Shown here piece after piece: positions 56,406 through 64,000 of a stretch of 64,000 bases of DNA. Numbering within the stretch: position 1 is the first letter of the stretch; each line of letters opens with the position of its first letter. The notes beneath the pieces are model-generated. The model worked only from the letters and a program-made list of their open reading frames with translations, searched no databases and was not told the DNA's origin. The DNA lies in the NCBI GenBank assembly GCA_964652565.1, contig CAZZEC010000009.1, positions 1-64,000 on the forward strand, read 5' to 3'. The stretch is from JBCCTX01 sp964652565 (GTDB taxonomy: Bacteria; Bacteroidota; Bacteroidia; J057). A program made the translations under genes and the position numbers.

Positions 56406-57857
56406 CTATCTATAATTTGGGTTTTGTTCTAGTTCTGGGTTAGTATCTAATTCAGATTGAGGTATAGGGAGTTGCTCATGAATACCTTCAATAAAGCCGT
56501 TACTAGGACCAAGGACTTCGGGTGCTAATCCCCATCTTATCAAATCCCAGGTTCTATGCCCTTCCAGATAGAGTTCTACCCGCCTTTCCTGTACAAGGGC
56601 ATCAAAAAACTCTTGTTGGGATAATCCAGATAGTTCACTAAGACCCGAACGCGTCCTCACTTCATTGATAGCTGCATACGCTTCAGGAGTGGGGCCAGCA
56701 TTAAGTTCATTGAGGGCTTCTGCATACATCAACAGCACATCAGCATAGCGGATAATGTGAAAGTTGATAGGAGAATCTCCAGACCCGTTTTCATCATTTT
56801 TACTGTTTATATATTTTCGGTGTCCAAACCCAGTTTGAGACTGAGAAGCATTAAAAGGAATACCAAAGTAATCTTCCCCATCTGCTACAATGTATCCAAG
56901 TCTCTCATCTCCTTCTTCAAACGATTCTACAAAGTTTGGAGCAGGCTGAGAGCCTGCGCCGAAGCCGAAGTTGATAGCTTCTCCATGTCCAGTAACTCCA
57001 TTCCATCCACTCATCCAGCTTCCGTCGCTAGAATTATTCCAACCGGGTCCTCCGGTTTGAAATTGTACTTCAAAAACTGATTCAGCGGTATTGTCTCCTC
57101 CAACTAAAAACTGTGGGAGATACTCCTCATTGAGTTGATATTCTCCTGAGTTGATTACTTCTGCGAATTTGGCTGCTGCCTGAGACCAGTCTTCCTGATA
57201 GAGATAGATTTTACCTAGAAGAGCTGTTGCAGCGCCTTTGGTAGCTCTTCCCAGATCAGCACCTGATTGCTGCGAGCGCTGGGGGAGAACAGCTTCTGCT
57301 TCCTGTAAATCCTGGATTGCTTGTGCAATAATTTGTGCTTCAGGGGATTTGGGGGTAGTAAGGTTATCCAATGAAGAGGGTTCCAGACGCAGGGGTACAT
57401 CTCCAAAAAATGTACCGAGGGTGAAGTAAAATAGACCGCGCAAAAACTTAGCTTCCCCTAAAATCCTTCCGCGAAGTTCGGTATCCATATCTATGGGTGG
57501 CACACGTTGAAGCACAATATTTGCACGATTTATACCTGTGTACAGGTGTTGCCACATACTTAGACGTCGTTCATTAGTCGGTAAAAAATTGGTAGGGAAA
57601 TCAGCTACCCTAGGTAAAATACCCGTATCATTGTTTAGTCGGTTGCCGATAACGGTAATCTCAAACTTCCACATTTGTCCAAATTGCATGACATCATATA
57701 CGGAATTCAAGGCGGCAATGGCATCACCTTCATTGCGATAAAAGGCAACATCGGAGGCCTCATTAAGTGGTTGTCTTTCCAAAAAATCTTCTTGACAAGC
57801 TATATATACTAGCGAGACCAAGATAAGGAGTGAAATAGCAGATAGTATTTTTTTCAT
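56406..57857 (-). CDS. SusD/RagB-family nutrient-binding lipoprotein
   Basis: A 483-aa outer-membrane lipoprotein that caps its SusC transporter and captures glycans or peptides. The lipobox Cys21 (LVYIAC) is followed by the acidic QEDF, which suits surface export in Bacteroidota. SusD signatures: DFLERQPLNEASDVAFYRNE at the start, RANIVLQRVPPID, GEAKFLRGLFYFTLGTFFGDVPL, the TPR-like ATKGAATALLGKIYLYQEDWSQAAAKF, HIIRYADVLLMYAEALNE, INEVRTRSGL, and LYLEGHRTWDLIRWG near the C-terminus. Last gene of the operon, 97 bases after SusC. Substrate class cannot be read from the sequence. Confidence 0.95.
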   Translation of the reverse strand: MKKILSAISLLILVSLVYIACQEDFLERQPLNEASDVAFYRNEGDAIAALNSVYDVMQFGQMWKFEITVIGNRLNNDTGILPRVADFPTNFLPTNERRLSMWQHLYTGINRANIVLQRVPPIDMDTELRGRILGEAKFLRGLFYFTLGTFFGDVPLRLEPSSLDNLTTPKSPEAQIIAQAIQDLQEAEAVLPQRSQQSGADLGRATKGAATALLGKIYLYQEDWSQAAAKFAEVINSGEYQLNEEYLPQFLVGGDNTAESVFEVQFQTGGPGWNNSSDGSWMSGWNGVTGHGEAINFGFGAGSQPAPNFVESFEEGDERLGYIVADGEDYFGIPFNASQSQTGFGHRKYINSKNDENGSGDSPINFHIIRYADVLLMYAEALNELNAGPTPEAYAAINEVRTRSGLSELSGLSQQEFFDALVQERRVELYLEGHRTWDLIRWGLAPEVLGPSNGFIEGIHEQLPIPQSELDTNPELEQNPNYR

Positions 57858-57954
57858 CGTTTTACAGATTTATATACTGTTAACATTCGATTGGTAAGTG
57901 AGTCAGCGACACTTCTATATGGATTTACCTTATGTTAATATACAGTTGATTGGG

Positions 57955-60900
57955 TTAAAAATTTATGTTAATTCCAGCCAGTAAAGTGCGAGGCTGAGGT
58001 ACAGAAGCGAGTGTGTATTTACCTAGACCACCTACGATTCCATCGTTTCCTGCTCCACCTTCGGTACCCAGTTCGGGATCGAAAAATATATTGTAATCAG
58101 GTCTATCCCAGATGGTAAATAGATTTTTACTGTTGACATATACCCTCACACGAGAGAGACCAAGACTCTCCACAATATTACTGGGAATCGTATACCCTAG
58201 CATCAGATTTTTTCCTCTCAAATAGGAACCATCAAAAATTTGAGCTGAGCTTACTCTGCCATTTCTACCACCACTTGCATTTCTAAGACCCTGCCAGCCC
58301 CATAGAACGGGATCATTAGTGGGTCTATTTTCGCTCCACCTGCGTAAATTGTATCGGAGATTTCCACCTGGTTCCATTTCGAAGTTATCATTAGGACCAA
58401 TCATGATTTCATTGCCCTGGACACCTTGAACGAAAAAGGTCAAGTCAAATCCTTTGTATTCAGCACGGAAGTTGAGGCCGTATGTAAAATCAGGGTAAGG
58501 AGATCCAATCACGGTGCGATCTTGGTCTGTGATGAGTCCATCTCCATCTACATCTCTAAATCGTATTGCACCGGGACCTGCTCCGGGATCGTATTCCTCC
58601 CTTTCATCACTTAATGCATTCAACGCATCTATTTCAGCTTGATTCTGGTACAAGCCCTCCGCTTCATAGCCGAAAAAGGCGAAAATATCCGTACCTATAT
58701 CTGCGATGTGATAACCACCATTCGCAGGGTTCCCAAGTGTAATTCTTTCTCCACTTCCTAAGGCAATCACCTCGTTATCGATTCTTGCAAGATTAGCTGA
58801 GAGGTCCCATTGAAACTCCCCTGTAGACTTGCGATAGGTAACCATAAATTCGAAACCATCATTGCGAACTTCCCCTGCATTGACAAAAGGTGCTTGAGTA
58901 AAGCCTGAGGAACTGGGTACTGGGACCTGCAGAAGCATGTCTTCAGTATCTTTTTGAAACCAGTCTGCATTGATAAACAATCGATTATCGAACATAGCCA
59001 AATCAATACCTATATTGATTTGAGTGGTCTGTTCCCACTTAATATCGGGATTGGCAAGTTGTAGTGGAGCGGCACCAGGAATGATGGTTTGATTTTCCCC
59101 CAATGTATAATTTTGGGATAGGTTAATGGCTGAAGCAAATGCATAAAGACCTATTTGGTCATTCCCCAGTTGCCCCCAGCTACCTCGTAGTTTCAAATCA
59201 TTGATAAAGCTAACATTGAAAAAATCCTCCTGAGATAGTCTCCATCCGGCTGAGAATGATGGAAATACTCCCCAGCGATTTTCGGGTCCGAATCTAGATG
59301 ACCCATCGCGTCTTACGTTGGCCTGAAGGAGATATTTATCTGCAAAAGCATAATTGATCCGGCCAATGTAAGAATTAATAGACCAGTCTTGTATGCTACC
59401 ATTTCCCTGAATAGTAGAAGGGTCTCCTCCATTTATAACCTGAACAGACTCATCGAGGAAATTTTGAACACTGGAATTGAGTACTTCAAATACATCTTCT
59501 TGAGCAGTAAACCCTCCAAGTATTGTTAGTTTGTGATCCCCAAATTCAGCATTGTAAGTAAGTACATTGTCAAGTTGCCAGTTAAAGCGAGTATTCATGC
59601 TACGACTCAGGATGGTATTGTTGCCGATTGAAAGACCCGCTTCAAGTTGAGGCTGCCAGCTGGTACCATCATTTAATAAGAAGTTACCATGGAAAGTAGT
59701 TCGGAAAGTAAGCCCTGGAAAGAAGGTTATTTCGCCGTACACGTTTCCAAGTATCTGCCATGTTTCGGTAAGTTGATCCCATTCTTGTGCTACTTGTCTT
59801 GGATTGAAAGTGGCAAAACCGGCAGGTTCACCAGGACGTGTTGGACCATTAAATGAGCCATCAGGTAGAATCTCAGGAAAGACTGTAGGGGACATGATTT
59901 TGGCCCCATTAGTAACCAAGTTAAAACTACCCGTACCACCAATCGCTTCTGTGTGAGCACGTGACACTTGTAGGCTATTTCCAACAGCAAACCATTTAGC
60001 TAATTTATGGTCTGTATTAAGTCGAAGGGTATAGCGTTCATAATCCTGTCCAAGTTGTACCCCCTCGTTTTTGAGATAGCCTGCAGATAGCAGATAAGTA
60101 GATTGTTCATTTCCTCCAGAGATAGTTACTACGTTATCAGTGATAAAACCATCTCTCCAAGCTAAGTCCCAAAAGTTGGTACTACGACCTCTAAATGATT
60201 CTGGAGATTCGTCAAAGAGGGGATCTAACCCATCAAAGGCTCTACCTTCATTCTGTTGAGTAACAAATTCCTCAGCATTGACAAATTCTACATTATCGGT
60301 GTTAATGGTTTGAATTCCATAGTATGAATTAAAAGAAACTCGTGTTTTTCCAGCCTGACCACGTTTGGTAGTAATCACCACAACGCCATTTGCAGCCCTG
60401 GCACCGTATATTGCTCCCGCAGCTGCATCTTTCAAAATATCAATAGATGCTATGTCATTCGGATTAATCTGGTTTATATCAGTAGTGATCTGGCCGTCAA
60501 TCACGTATAAAGGATCACTATTTCCCACGGTTCCTACGCCCCGTATATTGACTTTTGAAGAAGTACCAGGTCTTCCAGAGTTTTCAACTACTGTTACGCC
60601 TGCAGCACGCCCTTGTAGGGAAGTTGCTACATTAGTAACTGGGAGTGAGGTGATTTCTTCAGCATTTACAGAAGATACAGCACCCGTTAGGTCTTTTCGT
60701 TCTTGCGTACCATATCCTATCACTACTACCTCATCTAGCGTACTCTCTGTCTCAATAAGCGTGACATTTATCTCTGTACGGCCATTGATCGCTATTTCTT
60801 GCGTTTCATATCCTAGGTAAGAAACGATGATCGTTTCTGCATTATCTGGTAGCGTTAGGCTAAACCTACCTTCTGTATCTGTGAGCGTACCTGAAGTTCC

Positions 60901-61488
60901 ATTTTTCATTCGCACAGTGGCACCTTGGAGAGGTGTACCGCCTTCATTAGACACCTGACCAGTGATGGTGATTTCTAAGGATGTAATTATCCGTTCAACA
61001 TCTATCTGATTGGGAATCAACTGTGCTTTTAACAGATGGGAAGTCCGGTCGGCTGAGGAGTGGAATACCATTCTGGGAGAATGGATGGGCTTAGTTGGGC
61101 TAGCTGAAAGTTTTTTGGTTGAAACAATAGTATAGGTAGTCTCATCGATTTTGTTATAAGTCAACTTGTAAGGTTGAAGAATATTCGAAAGTATAAGTTC
61201 GGTATTAAGTGTATAATCTACTTGTTGAGATACATGCTTATTAGCTAATAAGCCTGTTTCATACAGAATATCAACTTGTTTCTTAATATGAATCTCATCT
61301 AATACAGATGTAAGCTCGGTGTGAGATAAAGATTCTTGTTCCGAAGCTTGATGGTAGTTTGGGTTTTTTTGAAATAAAACTTCATTAACAACAGCAAAAG
61401 ACTGCGCATTAAGAGCTGTTGCACAACATGATCCCAATAATAATAGGATAAGTAATTTTAATTTGTACGAATAGCTAGTAGTAGTCAT
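57955..61488 (-). CDS. SusC/RagA-family TonB-dependent transporter with STN signalling domain
   Basis: An 1177-aa outer-membrane transporter. In order: signal peptide (1-29, ending TALNAQ), an STN-type domain (about 45-130; VDILYETGLLANKHVSQQV, LSNILQPYKLTYN), a carboxypeptidase-D-like beta-sandwich (about 170-255; ITGQVSNEGGTPLQGATVRM, GYETQEIAINGR), the TonB-box region LDEVVVIGYGTQER, a plug domain (LTGAVSSVNAEEI, LYVIDGQI, IASIDILKDAAAGAIYGARA) and the 22-strand barrel to the end. The STN domain marks it as a transducer that can signal ligand binding to the FecR protein encoded just upstream (39 bases). Confidence 0.95.
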   Translation of the reverse strand: MTTTSYSYKLKLLILLLLGSCCATALNAQSFAVVNEVLFQKNPNYHQASEQESLSHTELTSVLDEIHIKKQVDILYETGLLANKHVSQQVDYTLNTELILSNILQPYKLTYNKIDETTYTIVSTKKLSASPTKPIHSPRMVFHSSADRTSHLLKAQLIPNQIDVERIITSLEITITGQVSNEGGTPLQGATVRMKNGTSGTLTDTEGRFSLTLPDNAETIIVSYLGYETQEIAINGRTEINVTLIETESTLDEVVVIGYGTQERKDLTGAVSSVNAEEITSLPVTNVATSLQGRAAGVTVVENSGRPGTSSKVNIRGVGTVGNSDPLYVIDGQITTDINQINPNDIASIDILKDAAAGAIYGARAANGVVVITTKRGQAGKTRVSFNSYYGIQTINTDNVEFVNAEEFVTQQNEGRAFDGLDPLFDESPESFRGRSTNFWDLAWRDGFITDNVVTISGGNEQSTYLLSAGYLKNEGVQLGQDYERYTLRLNTDHKLAKWFAVGNSLQVSRAHTEAIGGTGSFNLVTNGAKIMSPTVFPEILPDGSFNGPTRPGEPAGFATFNPRQVAQEWDQLTETWQILGNVYGEITFFPGLTFRTTFHGNFLLNDGTSWQPQLEAGLSIGNNTILSRSMNTRFNWQLDNVLTYNAEFGDHKLTILGGFTAQEDVFEVLNSSVQNFLDESVQVINGGDPSTIQGNGSIQDWSINSYIGRINYAFADKYLLQANVRRDGSSRFGPENRWGVFPSFSAGWRLSQEDFFNVSFINDLKLRGSWGQLGNDQIGLYAFASAINLSQNYTLGENQTIIPGAAPLQLANPDIKWEQTTQINIGIDLAMFDNRLFINADWFQKDTEDMLLQVPVPSSSGFTQAPFVNAGEVRNDGFEFMVTYRKSTGEFQWDLSANLARIDNEVIALGSGERITLGNPANGGYHIADIGTDIFAFFGYEAEGLYQNQAEIDALNALSDEREEYDPGAGPGAIRFRDVDGDGLITDQDRTVIGSPYPDFTYGLNFRAEYKGFDLTFFVQGVQGNEIMIGPNDNFEMEPGGNLRYNLRRWSENRPTNDPVLWGWQGLRNASGGRNGRVSSAQIFDGSYLRGKNLMLGYTIPSNIVESLGLSRVRVYVNSKNLFTIWDRPDYNIFFDPELGTEGGAGNDGIVGGLGKYTLASVPQPRTLLAGININF

Positions 61489-61527
61489 AGTAGTATATTA
61501 TGTTCCTTTAAATATTATTACATAGAG

Positions 61528-62556
61528 TCAATCTTCAGTAAGAGTCTGTCCAATAAAGATTGTATTCTCCTTTCGTGATATGTTGATATCAAATGAAGAA
61601 GACAACGCTTTGAGCAATAAGTCCAGATTAGAGACTGAAATAGTTCCTGATAACTCTTTATTTGCAATCGTTTTATTTTCTATAATGACCTCAGAACCAA
61701 ATTGATGAGTAATCTTTTTGGCAATTTCATGTATGGGAGTAGCTTCAAAAATCCATTTACTATCTTTCCATGAAGAATAGATTTCGGTTCTAACACTTTG
61801 TTTGATGAATTTTTTCTCAATGGGTGAGTAAGAAGCAAGTTCACCGGAACTCATTCGAAGCGTATCTACGTATTTGGGTTGTGTGTGTGATAGTAATACT
61901 ATTCCTTCCTCCAGTGCAATTTGAGAGTGTTCCACCCGATTATTTACGTTGAAGCTAGTACCTAATACTGTAATAATCATATCATGAGTACGAACACTAA
62001 ATGTATCCCCACCTACTGAAGGTTGTTTAACGATGTCGAAGTAGGCCTCACCTTTCATTGATACAGTTCTGGGCTGGTCCTTACCCCAGGGAGTATTATA
62101 GGTTAACTCAGAATTTGAGTTTAAATAAACTATGGATTGATCAGGTAATTCAATCTGTCTTGTTTCCCCATAAGTAGTGCGGTGAGTAACTAGTTGAGAA
62201 GGTTTATCAAATGAAGTATAAAAAACTATTCCTATCAAAATGGCGATCAATACCATCATTCCTACGGGAATAAGTCTTGATCTGGACCTTAGAGAAGGTA
62301 TATATTTTTGTTGTTCATTGATGTGTTGAGTGATTTTTTGCCAGTCCTGGTTGATATATTCATTGGGTACATCCATTGTGTTAAACTGAATACCCAAAAT
62401 TATGTATTTTGCTTCTTCAACCCATTGAGATCGATCAGGATGCTGTTGAATCCAATTTTCCCAAAATAGAACATCTGATGGATTGCTTTTCCAAACCCAG
62501 TTGTGGAAGCTTTGATCTGCCAGGAATTGCTTTGTATGTTGATAGTCTTTGTTCAT
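61528..62556 (-). CDS. FecR-family anti-sigma factor
   Basis: A 342-aa inner-membrane regulator. ATG 62556 (MNKDYQHTK) is preferred to the in-frame Met at 62601 because family N-termini start close to this helical segment (FLADQSFHNWVWKSNPSD). The cytoplasmic part (1-90) should bind the sigma factor. A membrane helix lies near 96-115 (VGMMVLIAILIGIVFYTSF). The periplasmic FecR domain follows (TTYGETRQIELPDQSIVYLNS, GEAYFDIV, VLGTSFNV), and the C-terminal DUF4974 domain (IHEIAKKITHQFGSEVIIEN to the end) contacts the transporter's STN domain. It lies between the sigma factor and SusC genes, the classical order. Confidence 0.94.
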   Translation of the reverse strand: MNKDYQHTKQFLADQSFHNWVWKSNPSDVLFWENWIQQHPDRSQWVEEAKYIILGIQFNTMDVPNEYINQDWQKITQHINEQQKYIPSLRSRSRLIPVGMMVLIAILIGIVFYTSFDKPSQLVTHRTTYGETRQIELPDQSIVYLNSNSELTYNTPWGKDQPRTVSMKGEAYFDIVKQPSVGGDTFSVRTHDMIITVLGTSFNVNNRVEHSQIALEEGIVLLSHTQPKYVDTLRMSSGELASYSPIEKKFIKQSVRTEIYSSWKDSKWIFEATPIHEIAKKITHQFGSEVIIENKTIANKELSGTISVSNLDLLLKALSSSFDINISRKENTIFIGQTLTED

Positions 62557-62787
62557 GTGTGGTATTAAAAACAAGCTTAAATAGGGTTTTAGCTTTATCA
62601 TATAAAGCGAGATTTTTGTAATCTATACTCAGTTCAGGGGAAATTTTTATCCTGGCTAGATATAATCTGTTTAGTGATTTTTATAGAAACTGTTGATGAG
62701 AGATAAAAAAGTCTCTATGTCTTACTATTTCAGTATGCATAGAGTACCAGAGGGTTGGCAGGGCATAAAACCAAATGACTTGAGATA
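62557..62787. other. Gap between sigma factor and FecR genes, no feature recognised
   Basis: 231 bases, AT-rich, between the ECF sigma stop and the FecR start on the same strand. I see no gene or strong hairpin; a separate promoter for fecR-susC-susD could lie here but no clear TANNTTTG element is visible. Confidence 0.3.
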
Positions 62788-63387
62788 CTAAAAATTGAAG
62801 AAAATTGTGAATAGAATCAAAACAGACATGGGAGGGGCAGTCGTTTGCAAAATTTTTTTAAAAGCCCTTTGAAGGGAATTTAGCACTGATTGATAATTAA
62901 TGGAAAGTATGTGGGCAATCTGTTTATATTCTAGTCCCACATAATATTTTAAATAAATGATTTCCCTTTGACGAGGAGATAAATTGTTTAATAAATCAAC
63001 TACATAATTGCAAAGCGCTTCATTATTTTCTTTCTGAATAATAATCTCTTCTCTAGAAAAGACAATATTAGGGTTTTGAATGGTGGAAATGATGCTAAAT
63101 TCTTCTAATCTTTTTTCCCTTTCTATGAATTTAAATACATGTCTCCGAAATGATTTAATCAGGTAATATTGTATGGTATCCAATTCTCCAAGATTTTCTC
63201 TTTTTTCCCATAGATACAGAAAAAAGTTTTGTATACAATCCCTGGTTTGGTCAGAATCATTTAGGATTTTGTAACCATACCTATAGAGATCACTATAATA
63301 GTCATGGTATATCTGGGAGAAAGAGTGTCTGTCTCCCTGTTTAAACTTTCTCCAAAGTTTTTTCTCGTATCCTTTTTCTTCAGACAT
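62788..63387 (-). CDS. ECF sigma factor (sigma-70 family, Bacteroidota type)
   Basis: A 199-aa sigma factor. Region 2 (about 20-90): FSQIYHDYYSDLYRYGYKI, CIQNFFLYLWEKRENL. Region 4 (about 125-180): LLNNLSPRQREIIYLKYYVGLEYKQIAHILSI with the helix-turn-helix, then SVLNSLQRAFKKI. It should direct transcription of the downstream SusC/SusD genes when released by FecR. The last 14 residues (SVLILFTIFFNF end) are strongly hydrophobic, unusual for a soluble factor. First gene of the sigma-FecR-SusC-SusD run. Confidence 0.94.
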   Translation of the reverse strand: MSEEKGYEKKLWRKFKQGDRHSFSQIYHDYYSDLYRYGYKILNDSDQTRDCIQNFFLYLWEKRENLGELDTIQYYLIKSFRRHVFKFIEREKRLEEFSIISTIQNPNIVFSREEIIIQKENNEALCNYVVDLLNNLSPRQREIIYLKYYVGLEYKQIAHILSINYQSVLNSLQRAFKKILQTTAPPMSVLILFTIFFNF

Positions 63388-63407
63388 GTCAATACCTTAT
63401 TATTTAA

Positions 63408-63436
63408 AATAGGTATTTTTTTGAAAAATCGCCAAA
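63408..63436 (-). promoter_or_regulatory. Candidate promoter of the sigma/FecR/Sus operon, overlapping an inverted repeat
   Basis: On the minus strand TTTG (63433-63436) is followed after 17 bases by TACCTATT (63408-63415), close to the TTTG/TANNTTTG elements. An inverted repeat, AATACCT (63391-63397) and AGGTATT (63411-63417), covers the -7 element and runs to 3 bases before the start codon. It may be an operator or a leader hairpin. Confidence 0.35.
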
Positions 63437-63541
63437 AATGTCAATTTATATGAAGAAATTGCACATATTTTTGAGGCGAAAATGGAAATATTTATTATTG
63501 GAAAATAAAGCTGTACATGGATAAGAAAAATGTGTCTTTCA

Positions 63542-64000
63542 TCATCCATGTAGTGTAGTATGGTGTTTTAGGTCCTGTTCTAAATTGAACTTCAGGGGTT
63601 TGTAGTCGAGTCGGTAAAGTTGCTGATCTCCTTCAATAATATGTATAAATTGATTGGGAGAGATGGCTGTAAATGTTTGAGTAATTTGAGAGGCTGGCCA
63701 AAATACGATAATTTTTTTGATACTCTCTGCCTTGCCAAGTCCAAGTTCAAGTCGTAAGGGTGAACATCCAAAACTTCCCCCGCTATTTACTTCACGATAT
63801 AGAATTCTCTCCTCACCTGCGTCGTTAAACTCTACTGTTACTTGAGTACCAATGGCTGATCGATTGGATTGCCTCCCTTCAAAAAGTATGGTTAACCATT
63901 GATTTGAAGATGAATCGTGATTATAGGGATTTTCAAATAACAGGTTCTGATATACATCTCCATAATTTGCACCTCCCATCACAGTATAAATATCTTGGTC
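63542..64000 (-). CDS. FG-GAP/ASPIC-UnbV (CRTAC1-like) protein, 5' part outside the window
   Basis: 152 C-terminal residues are visible and the frame is open to the right edge, so the start lies beyond 64000. The first residues (DQDIYTVMGGANYGDVYQNLLFEN) are the end of an FG-GAP repeat. The rest is the UnbV_ASPIC domain: NRSAIGTQVTVEF, LYREVNSGGSFGCSPLRLELGLG, IIVFWPAS and NQFIHIIEG. Such exported proteins are common beside SusC/SusD pairs in Bacteroidota; their ligands are largely unknown. It is on the same strand, 154 bases upstream of the sigma gene, and may be an independent unit. Confidence 0.85.
   Translation of the reverse strand, partial: DQDIYTVMGGANYGDVYQNLLFENPYNHDSSSNQWLTILFEGRQSNRSAIGTQVTVEFNDAGEERILYREVNSGGSFGCSPLRLELGLGKAESIKKIIVFWPASQITQTFTAISPNQFIHIIEGDQQLYRLDYKPLKFNLEQDLKHHTTLHG

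Noticed and set aside
60365..60820. 151-codon + strand frame within the SusC gene
   Set aside because: Antisense to the plug domain of SusC, which is clearly the coding strand.

Overview
The window is about 39-40% GC (by eye) and comes from a member of the Bacteroidota, probably a gliding marine or free-living lineage; I cannot fix the family. The evidence is an ECF sigma/FecR/SusC/SusD operon, a GldB-type gliding lipoprotein, a protein with a type IX secretion (T9SS) C-terminal sorting domain, DUF3127 and DUF5606 proteins, and little use of Shine-Dalgarno sequences. A run of exactly 100 N (14758-14857) marks a scaffold gap, so this is a draft assembly.

Layout. 1-5944: the tail of an unrecognised gene, mutL, a rhomboid protease, a catalytically dead-looking rhomboid relative and a membrane-anchored EEP-family phosphoesterase, all on +. 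5945-14339: a TPR sensor histidine kinase, a small basic protein, GldB, a PorT-like beta-barrel, an NtrC-type regulator, LepA (EF4) and an OB-only NfeD-like protein. 14608-27252: mostly housekeeping genes, namely LptD (interrupted by the gap), a cell-wall amidase, glutaryl-CoA dehydrogenase, a DUF2231-like membrane protein, a DUF5606 protein, a ComF-like phosphoribosyltransferase, an NhaD-type antiporter with a His-rich leader, KdsB, a DUF1080 protein and PriA.

27397-49074: the centrepiece. A small exported protein with a C-terminal membrane anchor precedes a single intact reading frame of 6484 codons. I counted its repeats by hand. It contains twelve units of 480-512 residues, each made of exactly seven FG-GAP/VCBS repeats followed by one fibronectin-III-like domain. 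That makes 84 blade repeats, which read as twelve seven-bladed integrin-type beta-propellers on a string, followed by a non-repetitive region and a T9SS sorting domain. The genes xseA and xseB (exonuclease VII) follow 6 bases after its stop codon.

49257-56177: an SSB-like DUF3127 protein, a single-domain response regulator, and a cluster for modifying an exported glycan or other secreted molecule. The cluster holds a carbamoyltransferase with an SxtJ-like protein (-), divergent from a 49-residue DUF5989 protein and an SGNH-hydrolase/TPR protein (+), with a second SGNH/TPR protein convergent to them.

56346-64000: a minus-strand operon in the order ECF sigma, FecR anti-sigma, SusC with an N-terminal STN domain, SusD, closed by a strong hairpin terminator. 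Upstream on the same strand is the 3' end of an FG-GAP/ASPIC-UnbV protein that runs off the window. The sigma/FecR/SusC arrangement is that of a TonB-dependent trans-envelope signalling system that switches on uptake of its own substrate.

No tRNA, rRNA, CRISPR array or insertion sequence was recognised.
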